In this document: positions 21,101-32,200 of the stretch, one piece after another
How the letters are laid out: the number at the start of each line of letters is the position of its first letter
Numbering within the stretch: the stretch's first letter is position 1
NCBI RefSeq assembly: GCF_041146795.1
Contig: NC_135172.1
Span: 15,368,123-15,432,122 of the forward strand
Origin: Maylandia zebra
Taxonomy: Eukaryota; Chordata; Actinopteri; Cichliformes; Cichlidae
Reading direction: 5' to 3'
DNA length: 64,000 nt
Notes under the pieces: model-generated
What the model was told of the DNA's origin: nothing
Seen by the model: only the letters and a program-made list of their open reading frames with translations
Databases searched by the model: none
Made by a program: the position numbers and the translations under genes

Positions 21101-24033
21101 TCACTGCTTTACCCATGCCCAGTATGCAGTTTCTGCAGGTGTGTACTTCTTGATTGTTAGAGTTAGACTTGCAGCTTTCTCCATGTTTCTCTGCTTTGTT
21201 TCATTCTGTATTTTGTCTCCTCGATGTCTGAATGATGAAGGAAGCGCGGGATGTTGTGAAAGGGATATTGCTTGATCAGAAGGGCTCCAATATGCAGATC
21301 CCACGATCCTTGCATGAGGTCAGTGCATTAACACTTACACTTCAGTGTTTAGAATTTGCGAGAACTAAACAGTCCAATGTGTTCGCAGGTGTATCCAGAT
21401 CAGGCCTTGCTCCTGTTGGTGACGGAAGCTTTGAGCCAAAGAATCCTCGATTCCGTTTTGTATCCGATCCTACCTGTGCTCAACACCTTTCAGGTAGCCA
21501 ACTCTTGCTTTCCTTCCATAGACGCCACGCCACTGTTTGTGCTTTCACATACTTAAGCTATATCATGTAAAGGGCTCTATTGGCACACGCAACAATAACG
21601 GTGCTATAATTTTGTGTAACTATGACAGTTTGAGTGTCTCTTGCATCTTTGTCTCGCTAAAGAAATAATTAAAGGTACTTTTCGCGGCTCCCTTATTTCC
21701 CAAGGCGTCGCCACAGCGGATGGATCTGCATCTTTTCATTTGGCACTGGATGGCCTTCCTTTTTTTCCTTCCCCCCCTCCCTCAAATTACAAAACAACAG
21801 ACGTGCATAACAAATAAGACAAGTACAGTATAAAGAAACATGGAAAAGCTTGTTTTAGAGAATCACTCTCAGCCTCACTCTTCTCAAATTGATTACAGGT
21901 CATTTTTTATTTATATAGCACCAAATCACAGGAATAGTCACCTCCTGCTATGATTTATTGGAAGGTAATACAGATGACCCAACCAACTGGTAACAGTGGG
22001 GAGGAAAACCTACCTTTTAAGACTTGGGGGGGGGGGGGGGGGAACAAAACAAAAGACACACTGTGGAAGAGTCATAAAATCCACATGTCTTCGGCTATTG
22101 GAACCACACACTGTTTTCCCTCAGTTAATTCTGTCTCCCGAATCCAAACTGGAAGCTGGTTCCACAGAAGAGGGGCCTGAAAACTGAAGGCTCTCCCTCC
22201 CATTCTACTTTTAAATACTCTAGGAACAACAAGTAGGCCTGCAGAGCGAGAGCGAAGTGCTCTAATAGGGTGATATGGTACTACAAGGTCATTAAGATAA
22301 GATGGGGCCTGATTATTTAAGACCTTGTATGTGAGGAGCAGGATTTTGAATTAAATTCTGGATTTAACAGGAAGCCAATGAAGGGAAGCCAAAACAGGAG
22401 AAATATGCTCTCTCTTTCTAGTCCCTGTCAGTACTCTTACTTTGATCTACAATTTTGTAGCTGCTCTCTAAAGAAATGTTTAAGATCCAGCTCTTCACTC
22501 AAGTCTCATCTGTGATGGAAACCACCTGTGACAGGTCAGATTAACACACCAGTAATGGATAAATAACTCTCCAAATTAATAAAAGCAGCTGGAGTTTAGT
22601 GTGTAGTTTCCAGCTGTTCACAGAAGTCTTTCTTCTGACATTTTCACACTTAGGATGCAGGATGCTTTCTCTTAGGTGAGAGTGTTACTCGCAGTTAAAC
22701 ATATGACACCACAACTTTAAAATTGTATGCTTTGTCTGTTTGTTTGGGGTCACTATTGACTGAAAAGATTCTATAATTTCACACTTTGAATTCTCGGGGG
22801 CTGTGCTGTTGTTTGTTGTTTAATCAGCTTTCTTGTGTTGCAGGAGAATTCATGGGCCTTTAGGTGGCTTTGTGAAAGTTTTTCCTCCAGTGAAGAACAT
22901 CTGAAAAGATTCTTTCAGGCGATTGCACAGGAGAGGGAAAACAGCAGGTATGTGAACAAGTCTTGAGATAAACCACTACAAATCTCAGCATCCTTTAGCT
23001 AATCAAATTAACTTCCAGAAACAGAAAAGCTTTGATTTAATACAATCCCAGTTCCCCAAAAAAGTTTGTGTGCGTTAAATGTAAATATAAAAATGGAGTG
23101 TGATGTCAAGTGGCTTTATTGTCATTCCAACCATGTGCAGTACTCAATGAGACGAGACAACGTTCCTCCAAGACCGTGGTGCTACATATGACATAGAACA
23201 GATAATCAACACAGGACTACATAAAGTGCAGTGTGCAAAAACAAAGACAGTGCAACAAGAGACAGAACGATACAGACACAACAGTGCAATAGAAATGTGC
23301 AAAAAGTAACTTGGTGTATGAATGTGTGTGATTCTGCAGATAAGTGCTTGGTATTGACGTGTATGAAGGTATGCATGTGTGTCAGTCCAGTTACTGAGTG
23401 TTCAGGAGTCTAACAGCTTGGGAAGAAACTGTCTCACAGTCTGGCAGTGAGGGCCTGAATACTCCAGTACCTCTTGCCAGAAGGCAGCAGGGTGAAGAGT
23501 GTGTGTGCGGTTCCTCCACAATGCAAGTTGCTTTGTGGATGCAGCAGGTGCGTTAAGTGTCTGCGACGGAGGGAAGAGAGGCTCTAAAAGCGTTAGAGCT
23601 ACATATTTATGCCGACTCATACATTACCTCAGCACAAGTGGGACAAGCAAGGACTTTTTAACTATGAAATATTGTCTGATAAAGGATTTTTTTTTTTTTT
23701 TTTTTAAATTCTAACAGCCATGTGATAATTTCAGCACTGCACGTGTGTCTGACTGAATCTCATTGTCATTACTTTTCTTCTTGTTCCAGTGCATCCTGAT
23801 TGCACATACTTACCCCCTGCAGAGCTACAGAAGTCTTAAACACTGTTTACAGCACTGTTGCCTTCCACAAAGGTTTAAATACTGCGGAGAGTCGCCAGCG
23901 TCTTACAGATGCCCGACTGTACCTGCGTCCTCACACCAGCTCATGTTGGTACAATGCACATACTTCTGTTATTCACCATCTGATGACAAGAGACTTGATA
24001 TTGATTCACCTTTTTAATGTTCATAAATGTTAA
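15170..24033 (+). CDS. SIMC1-like protein: SUMO-interacting motif, Cys/His module, helical domain
   Basis: Seventeen coding exons join in phase to give 670 residues: 15170-15290, 15371-15479, 15569-15662, 16680-16830, 16936-17053, 18603-18728, 18818-18880, 18972-19094, 19174-19329, 19401-19454, 20048-20277, 20815-20894, 21049-21138, 21241-21318, 21389-21493, 22844-22947, 23823-24033. Residues 9-20 ([12 protein letters not shown]) are a textbook SUMO-interacting motif; CLIVEVVDV (29-37) may be a second. Residues 66-123 form a Cys/His module: H66, C71, H74, then C94-x2-C97-x-C99-x2-C102, C109, C113, C118-H-C120, H123. The rest is helical. I recall the zebrafish relative as zgc:112980, linked to SIMC1, partner of SLF2 at SMC5/6, but did not verify this. 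The 20277 donor (GAAG|gtccag) is weak; it was chosen because only it restores phase. Function is inferred. Confidence 0.72.
15905..16620 (+). mobile_element. L2-type LINE reverse-transcriptase fragment
   Basis: Broken frames give [12 protein letters not shown], then [13 protein letters not shown] with the YADD catalytic box, and later [20 protein letters not shown]-like sequence near 16550-16610. This order matches the C-terminal half of fish L2 ORF2. It sits in sense orientation in the third coding intron of the SIMC1-like gene and has several stops. Confidence 0.82.
17675..17865 (-). repeat. Abundant fish repeat (reverse L2-type tail)
   Basis: It begins CAATTCAATAAACTTTAGTT and runs to GTGACAGTGTGAAGGGAAAA and a CCTGCAGCAAAACAGAGCTC segment. 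This is the reverse complement of the common tail also seen at 4470 and related to those at 21900 and 36425. Confidence 0.55.
17866..18298. other. Intron sequence, nothing recognised
   Basis: Part of the long intron of the SIMC1-like gene (17054-18602). No ORF, RNA gene or clear repeat is seen in this part. Confidence 0.4.
18299..18500 (+). mobile_element. hAT-type element fragment, one end
   Basis: CAGCGGTCCCCAACCTTTTT followed by CCACGGACCGG is the left end of a widespread vertebrate hAT-type repeat. No matching right inverted repeat is seen before the next exon at 18603, so the copy is truncated. The right edge is approximate. Confidence 0.7.
19520..20047. other. Intron of the SIMC1-like gene with a small AT-rich ORF
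   Basis: A short ORF at 19763-19993 encodes [20 protein letters not shown]-like sequence. It has no known motif, and the flanking exons join in phase without it. I treat it as chance or repeat-derived. Confidence 0.35.
21900..22500 (-). repeat. High-copy fish repeat, probably L2-derived
   Basis: Phrases such as GGTTCCACAGAAGAGGGGCC, GAGAGCGAAGTGCTCTAATA, GGTGATATGGTACTACAAGG and AGGAAGCCAATGAAGGGAAG are hallmarks of a very abundant teleost repeat. A second, more decayed copy lies at 36425-36850. The family assignment is from memory. Confidence 0.6.
22026..22042 (+). repeat. Poly-G run of 17
   Basis: Seventeen consecutive G within the repeat at 21900-22500. It is long enough for intramolecular G-quadruplex folding. 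Its length may be unreliable in sequencing. Confidence 0.9.
23104..23590 (-). mobile_element. LINE 3' region, reverse orientation
   Basis: Reversed, it ends in GGTTGGAATGACAATAAAGC, the same style of tail as at 5160. Further in it contains the complement of GAAACTGTCTCACAGTCTGG and CTCTTGCCAGAAGGCAGCAG, a common 3' region of fish LINEs. It lies in the last intron of the SIMC1-like gene. The family is not certain. Confidence 0.55.
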
Positions 24034-24373
24034 TGTTACAGTTATAAATAAAAAGACAGTTTTATGCATTAGATTGCTGAATCGCTGCTTGAATATAAAA
24101 TGATTTTATTGTCTCCACAGCAAAAGTGTCAGAGAGAAGGATGTTGTTGCTCTGTCATTTTATAACGGCACTTTGTTTCAAATCGTGTGCTGTATACAAA
24201 AAAAAAAAACACTGTTGGATTAACGGGCTTTTATGGAGTTCTAGTTACCACAGTAACTGATGGTGTAATGTGTACTTTTATAGACAAAAGTAAGGATTTT
24301 TTTACAAAAACGTTATAATTTTTTAATTCTAAGGAAATCCGTGGTTCCTGGTGCAGCTGCGCCCACACTGGCA
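23973..24373 (+). repeat. Direct duplication, copy 1 (end of the SIMC1-like gene)
   Basis: Copy 1 starts inside the last coding exon and spans the stop codon, the poly(A) signal and about 320 bases beyond. Copy 2 lies 807 bases further on. The two agree almost base for base over long stretches, with small indels, so the duplication is fairly recent. Confidence 0.9.
24047..24052 (+). terminator. Polyadenylation signal of the SIMC1-like gene
   Basis: AATAAA lies 13 bases past the stop codon at 24033. The same motif is repeated in copy 2 of the duplication, 807 bases downstream. Confidence 0.5.
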
Positions 24374-24381
24374 CTACTACT

Positions 24382-24772
24382 CGGATGATCTGATATCCTC
24401 GTGTTGGTGTTGTTCCCAGACCATCATGAAAATGTTGTTCCAGGTTCAACATTGCAAGTGACCAATCACATTGTTGTGACGTTATTCTTTTGCGCGCCAA
24501 GCCATTCGTGCATTTATGAAATTCCAATGTTGCAAGGACAATATCAATTCTGCTTACTGTTTATTAAAGGGTTACGGTCAGGGTCCGTTGATCGGCGGAC
24601 AGAGGCGGTTTCTCGCAGCTTAAGTACAGTTTTTTGTTTTACGCGGTTTTTTCCCGAAGTCGCAAAAGTATGACGTCACAACATTCTGATTGGTCACTTG
24701 CAATGTTGATCCTGGAACAACATTTTCATGATGGTCTGGGAACAACACCAACACGAGGATATCAGATCAACC
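24382..24772. mobile_element. Foldback MITE at the duplication junction, likely hAT-like
   Basis: The element is about 391 bp with inverted repeats of roughly 110 bp. The left arm starts GATCTGATATCCTCGTGTTG and the right arm ends in the complement. The direct repeat CTACTACT flanks it at 24374-24381 and 24773-24780, an 8-bp target duplication as in hAT elements. There is no ORF. The outermost bases differ slightly between the arms, so the ends could be off by a few bases. Confidence 0.85.
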
Positions 24773-24779
24773 CTACTAC

Positions 24780-25190
24780 TCACCATCTGATGACAAGAGA
24801 CTTGATATTGATTCACCTTTTTAATGTTCGTAAAATGTTAATGTTACAGTTATAAATAAAAAGACAGTTTTATGCATTAGATTGCTGAATCACTGCTTGA
24901 ATACAAAATGATTTTATTGTCTCCACAGCAAGATAAACAACAGTTGTTGCTCTGTCATTTTATAAAGGCACTTTATTGTTTCAAATCGTGTGCTGTATAC
25001 AAAAAAAAAAAAAAAATCCCGGTTGGATTAACGGGCTTTTATGGAGTTCTAGTTACCACAGTAACTGATGGTGTAATGTGTACTTTTATAGACAAAAGTA
25101 AGGATTTTTTTACAAAAACGTTATTTTTTTTTTTAATTCTAAGGAAATCCGTGGTTCCTGGTGCAGAATTGAATCTGCGCCCACAGTGGA
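24780..25190 (+). repeat. Direct duplication, copy 2
   Basis: It repeats 23973-24373, including the last 20 or so codons of the SIMC1-like gene and its poly(A) signal. It has lost the original splice context and the rest of the exon, so it is a non-coding gene-end fragment. It begins at the right edge of the MITE's target duplication. Confidence 0.9.
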
Positions 25191-25199
25191 AAAGAGGTA

Positions 25200-26255
25200 C
25201 CTGAACCATATCAATTTAAAAAAAACAAACAAAAAAAACAAAACAAATTTGTAAGTGCTATGGACTGTTTCTGCTTAATTTGAAAAAGGAAAAAAAAAAT
25301 CCTACAAATTCATAATCGAGGGATAAAAACAGGTAATTATCTGGTGTTCATGCAAGCTAACCATTTTGGCATAATAATGCCAACACTATAAATCCATTAT
25401 CAATTCAGCCAAGAAACATTAGTGATCAGTTCACTCCCTGGCTTCTCCAGCCTGCACATCAAATATCCTTGGGCAAGATACTAAACATTTGCCCCTGCTG
25501 CATCCCTCAGTGTTTGTGCAATTGTGTGACAAGGCTCCAGTATAGAAAAATGCGCTTGTTTGAATGAGGCTTGCAGTAAAAAGCACCCGAGTACTCAGTT
25601 GTAAAGTGCTTTAAAAGTACACATACCTTTACACCACACACAGCTTTTACAAAACAGTGCACACTTCTCCACCAATGCTTCACTTGAGATTTTGGTGATG
25701 GGTGATTCAATGTAATGCACTACCTGTCTGTTCAAACAAAATGGTACTGATCTTTCTGTTTAACCTTTAGCAAGAACCCATTGACATCCAACAGACCTGC
25801 AGGTTTACTGCATGGGCCGCATTGTCATTAATAGTCGTAGAATAATTATAGGCTGCCAGTTATTTGTGACTATCAGACATGCTAAAGGCAGGGTGACAGG
25901 TTTTTACAAAGTAATGATGTAATGGACCTACATGTCATGTGGATGTCCTGCTGTACTCTATAGTAAACAGTACTCTATAGAGGTTACAGGCTTGCTTACA
26001 TTGCACAGTGTTCAGATAAGGCTCAGTTTTCTTAAATTACAAGTTCATGTGTCATTAAGTGATAAGGCTGCCAGCATGTGGAAGGGTTTTGGTGCCAAGT
26101 GAGGCACTAGTGCAACGATGTGACCTAAATCTATATTTAACACTGCACATAAAAACATTTTTTTTGTACCGAAATGTTCACAGCAGCAGTTGATCAAACC
26201 TAAAAATTAGAGAAACATCTAAACATTCAGGGTTTCTTTTTCTCCGTCTGGACGC
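25200..26255. other. Spacer between the convergent SIMC1-like and SMCR8 genes
   Basis: It starts with an A-rich stretch (25215-25300). The right part probably contains the SMCR8 3' UTR, but I could not pick a clear reverse-strand poly(A) signal. No further gene is seen. Confidence 0.4.
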
Positions 26256-29200
26256 CTATGATGTCATTGTGTTTCTGTGCATTTGCACTGAGCTGTAAGC
26301 AAATCTTAACACTGGAGGTCCACGTCCCGCATACCGCTGTTTAATGAGATGAGACAGATAGCTCATCACTCTCAAATCACATTCGCTCACACCTCGTTCA
26401 CACCAGGAATCCTCTTCTGTGTTACCCTTCTCTTTAGCAACGCATAGATTTTTAAAAAGAGGTATAAAAGTGTGCACCAGTACGTGATTGACCAGCGCAG
26501 CAAGGCAGCTCTCCAGATGCTGCAGGTAGGTGATGCCCCGGGTGATACCAGTGTGAGGATTGGCCAGTCTGCTGAGAAGAGAACCAGAGTAAGACGGGCA
26601 CCGCAGCGTCCTCTGGTCGAGGTCCAGCAGAGCCACATAACGACTGTAGCGACTCAGAGAAGGAAGGATGGTGGAAAAAGAAGCTGAGGATGATCTGGTG
26701 CAAGAAACCATGACATGGATGTGACATTAATAAATTTCATTTATGACCTGAAGCTGAAGAAAAAAAGAAATAAGCTGTAGCCTTCTACACATGTCAGTTT
26801 ACTGTCATTTCGGATCAACTTGAAGCTACCTAGACCCATAAACTTAGCAAGTAAACAATGAAAAGCATAAACCTCAGCTGCTCAGTTTGTAAAGGTGGTG
26901 ACAGAACTTAATGTTTCCAGGTCTGACCAATAACTGCAGTCATTCGCCTTAAATGGCCACCTGATTAAAAGCGTTTATATACAGTTAAAGCACCCAACTT
27001 GACAGCAGACAAACATGTTTACAGTCTGGGACAAAAACTTTTTGGCTAATGTCCCCTCCTCGCTCATTACAACTGTAGGGAGGGTCATACTTTTTAAATT
27101 TCTCTATAAGATCTCCAGTTAAACTGTATTTGGTTTAAAGTCATGCATTATTAATGGTTTGGCCAATTTGAGGGCTAGTGGATATAAGCCATAGCTGCCT
27201 GCTAGCTCTAACCTTAGCTCAATGAACTGGACATCTCATCGGTATGAGGTTGCTGACTTTTAATTACCTTAATGAAGTTACGAAACAAAAAAAGCAGGAC
27301 TTGTAATGTATTTTAACAAGTCTGTACTCTGGTTTTGGCGAGTGAAATATTATTTTATTTATACGTTAGCAGGTATCTGGTTAGTGCTGACCAGTAACCT
27401 AGCATTAGCCACTAGCCACCCTGTTACCGAAATATTTACTGCCAACTCAAAAATAAATGCATAAAAATAAACAAACAAAACAGCAGGATGGCAGATAGCC
27501 CTCACCTGTACACTCCCATCAGTCTCCAGGTGAGCAGGTCAGTCAGCTGAAGGGGCGTGGTCAAACACATCTTCACAGCACTTCTATGAGGACCAGGAGC
27601 AGGCAGGAAGAGGGTCAGAGCATCCACCGTCTTCCTGACTAGGTTCTCATCTCCTCCGATGACAACCAGTGGCCGGCCACTCAGGAGACAGAACACTGCA
27701 TGCTGGGAGAACGAGTTGTGCTTGATAAACCTGAGGGCTCTGAGTCCAGCCTTTCTCCTCCTCCTCTTATCCCAGCAGATGTTGCTGTGGATATTTTGAA
27801 TGGGGGATGGGGGCTCTGAAGATTCAGTGAAACTGATGCTGCTGAGTGTTGACTCCTCATCAACACTCAGCAGCCTCAGGGGAGGGCGGGGGGAAGACCA
27901 ACGATCCACCTCGGCCATGTAGGAACCAGGTGCAAAGTTCGCATTGTCCTGGGGCATCAGCCGCACCTTCTGGTGAACCTCAGGTGAGGGCTTCATCGCT
28001 TCGTCAGCTGTGGAGTAATAACAATATTTTATATGTTTTAAAAAAACTACAGTAATCAGCTACTTTCCCTAGCAGTTAAGCGCTTTATTAAATGATCAGC
28101 TGTTATAATTTTAAATTATGTCAGAAGAAAAAAAAACCCCAACTAAATTTGCACTAAGCCACGATTACAAATGCATATTTTCCACATTTTTAAAATAGCT
28201 TCTCATTAATTTCTGTGTTGCTGCAGATTTTATTTAAAACGGATAAAAACCATACCGACAAAGTGAATATATGTTTTTCATAGTTTTATAGCATGGATGT
28301 AATAACGAGAGCTTGAGAAATGAATAGTTGCACAACGTGTTACCTTGCAGTAGTTTGGAGGTCTTCTCTTCACTGTCGTCTTTGCGAAACTGATTCATCT
28401 TTATGGCGCCTGGCTGCTCTTTGATCATGATGTCATCAGTAACCATTGTTTGCTCCAAAGGCTCTTCACTTTCAACGCAACACTGATCTTCCTCATCAGG
28501 CCCATCATTTTCATCCTCGCCTACTGCAGCAGGTGCATTCAGTGTCTCTTCCTCTTGGAGGACTTTGTAAGACTTATCCACCATCTGTAGTTCTTCTTCA
28601 TTCTCAAAGCCGTTGCTAAGAGGCTGCAGCTCTGCTTCCTCCTCTGTGATGGCGGTGAGGTCTTCGGTAAGGATGGATTCTGTGGTGCTGAGCACTTCAA
28701 TGCTGTCCTCGCTGTTGGCACGCTTTGCATAAGCTCGCGGGTGTCTGATGCCAGTGTCTACTGCTGCACGCCTGCTGCAACTCTCTGTCATTCCGACTGG
28801 TGTGTCTGTGGAAGAGAAAGGTTTTTGTTTCATTTTTTTATTTTAAAATAAGCATTTAATCTCACTAGATATGTAATGAAAAGCCGAAAGACTTTTTTTC
28901 ATTGATATTTCTTTAAACCATCATTTGTTGCTTAAATCCCAGACATCCACACAGGAGCAGAGGATCAAATGTTCAAACTGAGTCCCTGTGGTATTTAATT
29001 AATATAAGACAAAATCAAACATGTCAGAGTTTATTGAAAGCCACCCAGTGGACCCGATTAGACCTTTGGGTGGGCCAGTTCTGATATATTTGGCACTCTT
29101 GATCAACAACCAGACACTATTTGTTATTTTTGTTCTTATATGAATTGACTAACAAAAATACCCAATCCGCCAAACATTTATTTGAGAAATGTTTCCGCAC

Positions 29201-32200
29201 TGCCGTACCTCTGCTGTCGGCGACATGCTGCGTCATGTACGACTTCTCAGTTCCGAGCACTTCGATGCTGTCACTGCTGCTTACACTCCCCGTCATCTCT
29301 GTGCCAGGACCAGGACCAGGGGTCAGTGTATGTGCTTCTGCTGCCTCCAGTTTGATTGGGATCTCCTCCACACAGGAGAAGAACGACTCCATGCTTGGTG
29401 GTTCTGGCTGAAACGCCCCGCCAGTCCTCTTACTCCCCATGTCCTTCGGCAGCTCCACCTCAGTGCCCTCTTCATCAGCATCGTCCGGGCTCCATAGCTC
29501 AAACAGGAAGTTGGTGAGTGTTAGTCTCCTGGACAATGATTGTGTGGCATAAGTAGTTCGCAGGACACTTCTGTCACCACGGAGACGTCGCTCTGTGTCT
29601 TTGAGCCGGTCCTTCGTAAGAGACAGGTAGTATTCGTTGCAAAGCTCCTCCAGTGGCTTCAGGTGGTGCTCTGACTTGCAGGAGGGGGTGGAGAACGAGA
29701 AGCATGGCTCAAAAGGTGGCAACAGCAATGGATCCGTGAGAGAGGTGGCTGGGTCATAGGGCAAGAAGTCGGGCTGTTTGAGCTTCCTGTTTGGGTAAGA
29801 TGCGACCTGACGAAGGAGCTCTCTGTGATTTAAGACTGAACGCTCCACAGCTTCGAGCTCTTCACTTTCTCCTTCAGATTCTGTCAACACATTTACCGTT
29901 GTCTGACGTTCTGCGTCCTTACGAAGGGTCAGCCGTCTGTACCTGAAACACAGGCAGTAACATGTGGTGAGCAGCCCTTAATTAACTAACAGTGGTGTCA
30001 CAGTTTCAAGGCTGCCATGAACTACAAACTTCTGGGAAAAGCTAAATTTCTTGAGAAGACGAGCCACAATCTTAGCCAAAATAATCTTCTGTTTCAAGCA
30101 CCCCACTGGCTTTCAAGTGGGGTGCTTGAATCTGTTTGTATCAGAGATTATCAAAAGTCCAAAATAAATTCAAGTTTGCGCAGCTGAATTTTGTTTTTTA
30201 AAGTCATTAGATATTTTTGCTGTACAATCGTCCACCCTGAAAAAAAGAACAGTTCAAAGAAACCATTAAAAGTTCAAAATTACCATGACAACCATGCCCA
30301 AGATACTTCTGAGTCTACATTTCTGAATACACACTTATGTGGGTTTATACATGTTTTTTAAAACATAAAAGCATCCCTGAGATTTGATGACTGAAGAGCT
30401 GTGTTATAAGCAAGTGAGTGGATTTGTGTAAAAGTAAAAGATCCTACATTAAAAATCCATTTGATTTTTAGCTGGGGCATGCAGTTCTTTTAACAAAAAG
30501 AAGGTTAAAGTTAGCAAAAGGTTATCAAGGAAGGCGGGGCCTAATGTTAGACCTGCTAACCAACCCTGCACATTACAAGTCATTACTAGTGGAAGGTGGT
30601 ATCCAGCTCCTTCCTCTTTCAGGTTAGGCTTAGGCTTGAGGCTAGAAATTCAAAGTTACAGTGAAATTATCACTAAATGCAGCTGTGCCAAATAAACAAG
30701 AGGCCACACAGGAGGATCTGAAAAATAAGAAGCATCCTTTTTGATAAATGAAGTGATGCTTGAGCTTGTGACTGCTTCCTCTTTAACAGCTTCCCCTTTT
30801 CACCACTGAGATAGAAATTGAAGCATTTTCACTCTCTTCAGGCCGTCTTCATTATTCCTTCCAATTTACGCTCTTAATCTGCTCAAATTAAAGATATTTA
30901 GAAGTAAGTGGCTTGGATATTTTAGTACAAACAGTTTTGCACAGAACCGTCCAATTTAATCAAAGTAAAAAGTGCTGCTCTTACTCGAGCTCCTGTAGTT
31001 TTCTCTGCAGCTCAATAGAAAATGCTTGTCTGTTTCCCGTCTTGAGGCTTTCAGCTGCCTCAGCGAAGCGTGTCGATAGCTCAGAAAAGTTGTCCATCAG
31101 CTTCACCTGGTCCGAGCACACGTAGGCCATGCAGAAAGGGCGCACCATCCCCCGAGCCTCCAAGTCGTACAGCGTCAGGTGATGAACATATGCAAACGCA
31201 TTCTCTGCTGAATCTCCCAGGATTACTTTGGAGTCCTCGCTGAAGTTGAGTCGGGGGCCGGGAGAGGATGGAGGGGTGTGGCCGGGGCCAGACGCTTGGT
31301 AATCCACAGACATGATGCGAACAGAGAAGTGGTTGAGGTCAAATGACCCGAGGACTCTGGAGTCCTCCGGTATTGTCAGCACAGGAGATGGACCCACCTG
31401 GAGACACAGAGCAGGGGGTTTGTAGAGATGTAATCAAATCAGTCACTAATCATCTGGCTTTAATTTTAGATTTGTGGATTTATTTAGGTAGTCCAAAAAT
31501 CACAAACTTGATTCAGGGGCTTTTTACCACATATGGAGCATACCACACCCTCTGTTCTTAGAGCCTTAAATAAGATGAAGAAAATGTCTACAGAAAAGCC
31601 ATTCACAGTCATGAGAAAAACTCAACACACCCCATGACTTAATAGCTTGTAGAACCGTCTTTAGCAGCAATAACATGAAGTAATTATTTCCTCTATGACT
31701 TTATCAGTCCCTCACACCATTATGCAGGAATTTTGTTCCACTCTTAGCAGCATTACTTCAGTTCATTGAGAATTTCAGGCATTTGTTTCTGCATAGCTAT
31801 GGTAAGGTCCCATCACAGATTTCGATTGATGTGCACACTTTGACTGAGCCATTGAAACAGCTTGATTTTTTTCTGTTTTTTATTCGTTCTGTTGTAGATT
31901 TGCAGCTGTGCTTGGGATTATCGGCCTGTTGCACGATCCAGTTTGCACAAAGCTTTAGCTTTTAGACACAGCCTCACATTTGACTCTAGAATTCCTTGAT
32001 ATACAGAAGAGTTCATGGGCATCTCAATGACTGTAAGGAGTCCAGGTCCTGTGGCTGTGAAACAAACCTAAATCACCACCCCTCTACCACCGTGCTTAAC
32101 AGTTAGTATGAGGTGCCCTGTGTTTGGTTTTCTCCAAAGATGGCGCTGTGCATTATGGTCAAACATCACCATCCTGATCTCATCTGTTCAAATGTCCCAG

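Noticed and set aside
24634-24855. ORF crossing the MITE into duplication copy 2 as a new gene
   Set aside because: It is a chance join of the MITE arm with a duplicated gene-end fragment.
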